In this document: positions 57,062 through 64,000 of the stretch, one piece after another | Layout of the letters: every line of letters starts with the position of its first letter | Position numbering within the stretch: position 1 is the stretch's first letter | Source of the DNA: Neonectria sp. B-13 | Lineage: Eukaryota; Ascomycota; Sordariomycetes; Hypocreales; Nectriaceae | DNA length: 64,000 nt | Direction: 5' to 3' | Assembly: GCA_002682825.1 (NCBI GenBank) | Contig: NOKP01000009.1 | Span: 682,001 to 746,000 of the forward strand | The notes under the pieces: generated by a model | The model's input: the letters and a program-made list of their open reading frames with translations, nothing else | Database searches by the model: none | What the model was told of the DNA's origin: nothing | Position numbers and translations under genes: made by a program

Positions 57062-58099
57062 TACTATTAAAACTACTATTTAGACTACTATTTCTACTTA
57101 TCTATAATTATACTAAATTATATATTTCTTTGACTTAAGCTTAATAAAGGGATAGATCTTTAGATTTTAAACCTAATTATTAACTTTTGCTCTCTCTATC
57201 TATTAATACTAGGAATAACTATTAGGCTTCTTAGAACTCCCTCTATTAAATCCCTTTATACTTTATAGTTAATATTAGAAATAACTATAGTAAGATTCCC
57301 TTAGTTTCTAATATATTACTCTTTTAGCTATAGGTTAGTTAGAATAATATTACTTATTAACTATATAATCTATAAGGTATAAATAGATTATATAGCTTCT
57401 TAAGGAACTCTTTCTTTATAGTAGTAATATTATTATTCCTTTCTAGCTTTAGAGCTAGCCTCTCTAGAAAGAGCTATTCTATTATAATCTATTAAGCTAT
57501 TACTATATTAAGCTAGATTCTATTTTATAATAAGATATTATAGCTAAAGATTACTAATTAGACTAATTTCTTAGGTCTAAAGTAGTTAATTATAAGCTAT
57601 TTTATATGCCTTAGGCTAGATTTTTAAGCTATAATTTATAGTATAGAAATAAGGCTTAGATATTTTTTTAATTTACTATATAGATTATATAAGAGCTTAT
57701 ATATATAGCTTAGTAAGAGCTTATTAGGCTATAGTGCGATTCAGATAGTAATTATCTTATATAATTAATAGTATAATTATTATATTATATAGAAGGTTGA
57801 ATAGAATACAAAAGAGCTAAGCTTTTATCCTAAGGGGTTTTAGCCTTTTTTAAGATCTAGCTTTTCTAAGATCTAGCTTTTCTAAAATCTAGCTTTTCTA
57901 AAATCTAGCTTTTCTAGCTAATTAAGATAGTAAAACTTATACTTTAACTTTATAATAGAAACTTTTATCTTTTTGAGTTATTATTATCTTAGGCTTAGGT
58001 ATTAAGCCTATTATACTATTGTTTTTTCTATTTTCTTTTATACTATTTAATCTTTAGCCTCTTCTCTAGGTATATACTACTAAGGACTATTATATCTAA
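57062..58099 (-). mobile_element. 1.05-kb retroposon-like repeat, copy D (inverted)
   Basis: The reverse complement of copies A-C. On the plus strand it runs from TACTATTAAAAC, the inverted 3' end, to CTATTATATCTAA, the inverted 5' end, with four minisatellite units at 57845-57922. The flanks (ATAGCTATTTAT and ATAATAGGTCTTAT) are only similar, so the target duplication is eroded. Confidence 0.75.
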
Positions 58100-59583
58100 A
58101 TAATAGGTCTTATAAAAGGAGAAATATATATAGATTTAAATATCAATTTAATATTAATTAATAGAATAATATATTTATAATATTTTAGCCTATAAGCTAT
58201 TTTTATTCTTACTATAGGAACCTTTAGGCTAAATAATTATTTCTTTATAGTAAAGTAAGAATTAAGCTTCTTTAAATAAATACTTAAGGAAGCTAAATAA
58301 TATAATAGTTTAATATTAAAGTAAATTATTTTACCTTATCTTTAAGTCTTTTAGTCTATAGGACTAATTATAATTACTTTAGTATTCTAATAGTATATAT
58401 AGATATATAATACTATAGACTAAGAGTTAATAGTATTAGATAAGTACTATGAGTGATTACTAATCTAGTATAAAGTAGGATAGTTATGATATAGCCTAGA
58501 TAGGTTTCTCTTGAACTGGATTGTAAACAATGTAGAGATAAAAGCCCTATAGCTGCTTATTGCATTGTTAGCCATAGTCATAGGACTTGTGTGCATGATG
58601 GCCTGATGATGCCATAGTGGTAAATAATCATTCGATGAGTTAGGATCATACTAGCAGTTGAATCTTAACACTAGAATATACAAGTTATGATTAGATTGTG
58701 ATTAATGATTTCAAATCCTACTGGCCTATATGCAGATCGTTGTCCTGTTTTCTCCTGCTTTACGTCTAGCGTTATAGAGACTCCACTGAATAAATGACTG
58801 CGCCACTGTAATAGAACCTAAATGCATGGGCCAAGTCGTTTCCTTAAGGGTGGGCTAAGCTGCTTTGCCTCTTTCATAGCCTGGACTCTTTACCTCTGCT
58901 ATCTCCCTCTGGCCTGCTTATTCTAGCTTGCTTGTTCTGGTTCTCTTGCTGCTCTGCTACTTTGGCTATCTTGTTATGTATGATAAAGTGTTACATTTGA
59001 TGAGGGTTATGATCTGGGGCAACACCTCTTGATTTATATCTAATAGAGGGCTTGTAGTAGCTCTTATATATAAAGATGCGATTGTTATCCTAGGGGCTGT
59101 GATGAGGTCCTTGAGACGGGAAGTGACAGTCTTGCGGGTCATTGAGACCAGATTGCTAAGGATCCAGCTAAGTACTAGATAAGTGATAAACGGTTTATAA
59201 CGTACCTACAAGAGTGAAAGACTCCTTATGCGTATGCTGAAGCTAGAGTACTAAGAAATGCGCTAGGCAAAAGGATATGTTAATAATACCTAGCCTAAAG
59301 GTATAGCATATGAACAGTTTCTCTAACTGTAGCTTATACAATACGAAGAAAGGAAGAAGAACAAAACACACATGATAATAAACATGCCCTTGGAGGCCTC
59401 TAGGCCTGGTGTGCAGTGGTGGTGTTACTTATGATGTCTCTAGAGAGGTGCAAAGCCCACCTGGCTTCTTCGCCGGGCGTATAGCTTGCGTGGGTGAACT
59501 CCGTGTAACGCAGAGTCAACCTCTTGGAATTCTTTTACACTTCCTCTGGAAATGCCTCAACGTTCTGCTGCCCTGTTCTCACA
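58100..59583. other. RIP block edge and mixed relic DNA
   Basis: A+T-rich to about 58450, then intermediate composition. No recognised gene, RNA or element; probably eroded transposon sequence. Confidence 0.4.
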
Positions 59584-60249
59584 TTATTGAAGGTGGTTAG
59601 TACTGCCCGGAATGAATCGGAACTGGGAGCATTTCTTGCTTGGTGCTTTGACGTGCTGCTGCGTTACAGCTTGTGCCAGACCCGAATCTGCGTGCGAGAG
59701 TATCCACGCCATCGAAACCTTGCTGCCGTTTCTCCAAAGCTTGTCAGCGGCGGTGTAAATGCGACAAATCTCTCCCTGGCCTTGTTGCTGGTGAATGCGG
59801 TTATGTTTCCGCACTCTAGCTACTCCGGGGGGTTCTCGGTTCTTTCTGATTGTTATGAGCGCTGCTGTAAACATATCATGCTCGCCTCTCGTGTTGAGCG
59901 TGGCAGAGAAGGTGATGGAGTTTTCGGTGGTCTGAACCGATCTCGGGAGTTCAATCAATCTGCCTATGCCCATCACGTCACGTCTGGTCGAGCTACTCGT
60001 GGCGATAAGGGTCCTCATTACCGCACGGGCTGCCTGGAGAGCCTTTTCTCCGTCCTGTTCCGTAGACGGTTGCAATCGTTCCTCCCAAGGGCTAAGCGTG
60101 AAGGGCTGGATTGTCCTCAGCTTGTCCAGCCTGGTGTGATGGTGATAATCACAATCCGAAATCCAAGGTCTCACAGGGGTATACTTTCCCATGGCTGACA
60201 GCAGCGTTTTATCTCTCCTTCCTCCCCTGTGTCTCTTTAAGTTACACAT
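59584..60249 (-). mobile_element. Non-LTR retrotransposon (LINE) RNase H region remnant
   Basis: A minus-strand reading of about 220 codons resembles the C-terminal part of fungal LINE polyproteins: RTIQPFTLSPWEERLQP, ALQAARAVMRTLIATSSSTR (RNase H strand 1), ITFSATLNTRGEHDMFTAAL, then REPPGVARVRKHNRI and GQGEICRIYTAADKLWRNG. The RNase H Glu expected in a YTAEL motif is Ala in FTAAL. Reverse transcriptase and endonuclease are not present. Confidence 0.6.
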
Positions 60250-60304
60250 TTTGTATTTTATATTTTACCCGAACTTGAACCCTCACGTCTCTTGATAATC
60301 GCAA

Positions 60305-60592
60305 GATGCTCACCAACTTTGTTTCAGGGCTTTTGGCCGAAGAAGCCGCGCCTGACATCTTTATCGAGCGGTGTGAGTTCACCAATATTCAGGCTGTCCA
60401 TTACATAGTGCATGGTCTGCTAGGAGCGGGCGTCAGCAGCTCAGTTAAGATGGATTCATGAGAAAAGGTGTGTATCGTAATAAGCAACCGGTCACTAAAC
60501 TCATCATCCTAAAGAATCTGGCTGAATATCTCAAAGCTCGTCATGTGGATGTGCCAGCGGCTTTCTTAACTGAAACTGCATACATGCGATAG
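60305..60592 (+). pseudogene. C-terminal fragment of an AtuA-like (DUF1446) protein
   Basis: The plus strand reads MLTNFVSGLLAEEAAPDIF, CEFTNIQAVHYIVHGLLGAG and VSSSVKMDS, then a TGA where LGK is expected. A GT-AG intron of about 55 nt follows, then NLAEYLKARHVDVPAAFL and a TAG at about 60590. This is the C-terminal signature of the acyclic terpene utilisation/DUF1446 family. The rest of the gene is absent and the stop is in a place where several G-to-A changes occurred. Confidence 0.55.
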
Positions 60593-60929
60593 CAATGAGT
60601 GAAGTGGCTGTTTTTCAGGTTATCGAATTTCGTAGTTTTTATCGGCGTGGACCGTAGGGCAAATTATATCACCCCGGTAACGATTCAGAATGCTGTTTGG
60701 ATTGACCCTTTTCCATCTGCAAACCTGGTACTCATTGCCGAGACCAGTTGTATATGGTCCCACATTAGCACGTCGTCGAATTTCTTGATGAACGTCTCTT
60801 AGCACTCGAGCCATGCCATGACTGAACAAATTAGCCTAACTCTTACTACAACGCTATCTGCAGATACGGGACACTGATAGGCGTCAATGAACGCTTAAAT
60901 CCTTTCTGTTGCACCGACCCCTGGACCTA
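60593..60929. other. Relic sequence, nothing recognised
   Basis: Between the AtuA-like fragment and the next minus-strand reading. No domain is visible. Confidence 0.35.
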
Positions 60930-61632
60930 TTAGAGAGTCAGAAAGCCAGTTCTTTCCGATCCAAGCTGTCCGTGTGCGGCACTTATGGCTACAATTAAGT
61001 TCTGTTTTATCGGCGCCGAGGTCTTAGCATCCATCACCATGGGCCTCGGTCTCAGCATAAGGAGACAATACACCCCGACAATTACTGGAGACACAGGGAT
61101 ACCCTGCTTCCAATGCCTATATACCCTTGGCGAGTAAACTGTCAGTGACCCCTGAACAACAGGGTTCAAACCCGACAATGTGACATTCACCGGTATGGGC
61201 GGCTGGTACTTGTGGCTGTAATCCAGTTCCGTGCCATCAACACCGTCGACATCGGGAATCGCTCCCAACGTCAGCGAGAAACATCCAGTACCGTCTAGAG
61301 GGCCGTGCAAGATGGACTCTGTTGGCATCATAACTCCCAGGATGAAGCCTCGCGCTGCTTTGTGCATGGCTACTTGACCCAACTACAATCCTCAGTCTAT
61401 TCATCAGTGTGCCCAATGTGAATGCAGGACAGTCATGGGACAAGCGTCGGATCAGGGCTATCTTTGATCGAAATTGATGTCTGTGGTGGTATACGCCGTG
61501 GCTAAAGGGGGTGCTGTACCTTGGTTGTCTGTGTCCCTTCACACTAGGGAGGTGGCATTGTTCTTCGACGAGCTCCTGGAATCCGATTCTCAAGCATATC
61601 CAGTGGGGTCCTAGTCGAGGAATGGGATGCAC
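60930..61632 (-). other. Uncharacterised minus-strand coding relic
   Basis: Overlapping open frames at 60930-61382 and 61237-61632. One gives DGTGCFSLTLGAIPDVDG and PIPVNVTLSGLNPVVQGS, which looks like real protein. No family is recognised, and the two frames would need an intron or frameshift near 61380 to join. Confidence 0.3.
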
Positions 61633-63359
61633 TTCACTGTATTATTCATTCAAATGAGGTGTGTAGTTGCTTACTGGACATCATGATGTGACAGAACGCT
61701 TTATCAGAACGTTAGATGAATAGGTCAGAACTGGCAGGACCTGTCCGTGCTATTATGGCTTGTATGGCTTATGGGGTACCCTCTTCTGCACTCTAGGGAC
61801 CAGAGAATTCAGGAGAGACTGCTCCTAGATCTTCTTCTCAGAAGAAAGCAAACAGGCATTACAGTTACATAACTAGAGTCAGTAATTAACTTTCCTAATT
61901 GCTTCTATTTCAATTTCACTGTAGGAGACGTCTGAGAGGTAATCTTGCTATGTAATACTGGCTCTAACATTATCAATATAACTATAACCACCAATTTGAG
62001 TCATTACAGTGAATTTTAGATAGTAAATAGGCAAGAAATAGACTATCAATGGTATAATAGTAGACTTTACTACTATAGCCATTAGAACTAGTGCAGAAGC
62101 TTCTAGCACTAAGATAGTATCTCTTTTTATAGTATCCTTGAAAGATATTCTAGGCGTTTTATGCTAGCCATTGAAAGTCAGTAGTAGAATTACTATAGGG
62201 ATATCATATATTGAACTCAATGAGGTAAAGGTGTCCCTTGAAAATCTCATCGGCCGCGAAAGGAAGGCATATAGTACATTATGTACAACTTCAATCATGA
62301 GTGCATATTCTTCGGTTTTGGGATTATAAGGCAGGCTAGAGTGGTTCTTAGCTCTGATTTTGAGTACTATCTGGATAGATAGCCTTTTGGAATAGTAAGT
62401 TTCTTTGGCTTTTCAAGGGATATTCTCTAAACTAACCATAAACTCATTACTAGCCTTTAACTGATCTACCTATAGTCTACTACAGGCTCACCAAATGTAC
62501 TACTATCTTAGAATCTTATACTACTTGGTTGAAGTTGGTCATATACTAGCTGGCGAACATGAGTAAAGTAGATTCTAATGCTTAACTGAGAGGATTGATT
62601 TCTCTATGTAAGGCTAATGTAGGAATGCTGCTGGATGAGTGTGCTTGCTGCACTATATTACTATTTGGTAGCAAAGGGTATACACAGTCAAAATAGGATA
62701 AATTATTGAAAGTAAGTATCCCATCTGCACTAGCTACTATATTCTATATAGAGTGTATGGTCATAGGACTCTATTATCAATCTTAAAGCAATTAACTGGT
62801 TTATAAGGGGACCGTAGGAAATTGAGGCTGTAGGCAACTCTCTTTTTGCTGCAAAGTCGTTTCAGGGGAATTGTGATTTCCTGAAGGCCTAGTAACTAAT
62901 TCCAAGTCATCATCTTAGAGGCCTAATACCTATGATCTTTTAGACAAGGTCTATCTTGGGCCTCAAGACTCCTCTAAGAATCACAAGGAAGTCTCAATCC
63001 TCGGAGGATGTTGACCTATCTCAGGCTCAGGTTTATTCTTAAGGTCAGGCAGAGACAGAAGCTTAGCTGCTGAGTCAAGAGATCAGTCTAGCTGGTGGCC
63101 GAGCTTTTCGAAATGGAGGCTGAATGGAACTCTGTAAGGTTGACAACATGGCGAAGCAAGTAGCTAAACCACACTACGCTATTATAGCGCAGTCGATATT
63201 CCTTCATGTCGTTAATGGCTGAACAATCCAGCCAAAGCAGGGACATGCCCAGAATCAGGTAGCGTGTGTAAAGAATGGAATGCGTGGTTATAGGGAGCGA
63301 TCACCGCAATGTATAATAACTCGGTTGTTCGGTGTCATGCAAGGAGTTGTGAAGAAAGA
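61633..63359. other. Gene-free relic region
   Basis: Intermediate to A+T-rich sequence. Some segments around 62200-62550 look like eroded retroelement coding DNA but no motif is secure. Confidence 0.35.
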
Positions 63360-64000
63360 GGAAGTAGGAAGTAGGAGATTTGTGAGGCTGGGATGGTCAC
63401 TTCGACCACATCAGCATCAAGAACGCCCTCCCGTTCGAGCAGGGCACCTTCCAGCTGTGATGACGAGACTTGGAAGCCGCGCACTTTGATGAGCTCTTTG
63501 AGGCGATCCACCATGTAGATCCTCGCTCCCGGTCCATACTTGACTGCGTACGGGATATCTCCCGTTTTAAGCCACGATCGTCTCCCGAGTGGCTTTGGGG
63601 TTACGTCAGCAGCCTTTTATCACTGTTGGTATCGAGAAGCATAGTTCTCCTGGCTTATTGGGCTCAGTAACCTCTCTCTCGCCGTTCTGGGCTCAAGGAG
63701 GATTTCTTGAGCTCTATATGAACTTGTGCCTCTCCGTTGGCAATATATGCGTAATGTGTTATCTCGACGCCCTTCGGCAGCCCTGTGGTCCCGGAGCTGT
63801 AGTTGAGGCAGCAGGTCGATTCACGCGGATTTGCGGGTTCCATCTAGTCAAACTGCTGGGCTTCTGCCGTGCCGGCCAGCAGCTCTGACCAATGTTTAGC
63901 GCCATCTGAGCTGCTCCCTGTAATTGGAGAAATGGAGCCGTCGAAGGAATATATCCGATTGACTAGAAGGCTGACCTTTGATGCGGCTTCAAGGGCAACT
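63360..64000 (-). pseudogene. Adenylate-forming enzyme (4-coumarate/acyl-CoA ligase-like), broken and cut by window edge
   Basis: The minus strand, read from the window end, gives VALEAASKVSLLVNRIYSFD, then a TAG at the Trp position before MEP, then the AMP-binding P-loop [21 protein letters not shown] large internal deletion follows, from just after IANGEAQV to GELCFSIPTVIKG. The remainder shows TGDIPYAVKYGPGARIYM, the hinge VDRLKELIKVRGFQVS and QLEGALLEREGVLDADVV. Two more frame interruptions lie between 63600 and 63660. The C-terminal catalytic Lys is not recognisable before the reading fades near 63360. The 5' half lies beyond the window. Confidence 0.8.

Noticed and set aside
50500..58450. 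Regional centromere
   Set aside because: A+T-rich and repeat-filled, but 8 kb is short and the content is explained by RIP of mobile elements. CENP-A mapping would be needed.
62200..62560. Gypsy reverse transcriptase/RNase H relic
   Set aside because: A few words resembled a TDHK-type motif, but the frame is too eroded to support it.

Overview
This window is nuclear DNA of a filamentous ascomycete (Pezizomycotina). The evidence is short GT-AG introns of about 47-110 nt, often with a CTAAC-like branch site, Zn2Cys6 transcription factors with the fungal middle homology region, several major-facilitator transporters, a LaeA-like methyltransferase, and long A+T blocks with the C-to-T decay expected of repeat-induced point mutation (RIP). 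I cannot name genus or species from the sequence.

Layout. 1-4.1 kb: a decayed DUF6603-type gene and an uncharacterised ORF (minus). 4.2-6.7 kb: Zn2Cys6 regulator (minus). 7.7-12.1 kb: an ACS-family transporter diverging from a flavocytochrome b2-type 2-hydroxyacid dehydrogenase, with a duplicated segment in the shared promoter. 12.2-13.7 kb: LTR remnants touching the end of a secreted amidohydrolase gene (13.7-15.3 kb) that carries a nonsense codon and a 31-nt homopolymer. 15.3-20.8 kb: relics and broken genes. 20.8-28.5 kb: a secreted-looking crotonase, an Old Yellow Enzyme, a broken short-chain dehydrogenase, an unknown HxD protein and a LaeA-like methyltransferase. 29.9-38.2 kb: an intact four-gene cluster of sugar permease, GH32 fructosidase, Zn2Cys6 regulator and DUF2961/GH172. 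38.4-40.5 kb: copia and Fot1/pogo remnants. 43.2-45.2 kb: phospholipase B. 45.2-47.2 kb: RIP block with two solo LTRs. 47.8-49.2 kb: bestrophin-like channel. 50.5-58.4 kb: large RIP block holding four copies of an unlabelled repeat. 58.4-64 kb: mixed relics, including a LINE RNase H, an AtuA-like fragment and an adenylate-forming enzyme pseudogene cut by the window edge.

How the genes may work together. The best candidate system is the 29.9-38.2 kb cluster. The GH32 and GH172 enzymes both lack a signal peptide, so the model is uptake of a fructo-oligosaccharide or difructose anhydride by the permease followed by cytosolic hydrolysis. The two divergent promoters of the cluster carry the same inverted motif (TCGCGGAG / CTCCGCGA), a plausible target of the resident regulator. 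The second notable item is a roughly 1.05-kb repeat with one small ORF and a 16-bp minisatellite. Three of its four copies have perfect, different 13-14 bp target-site duplications, which points to retroposition. Many degraded genes beside the repeats have stop codons of the CpA-to-TpA type, consistent with RIP leaking into flanks.
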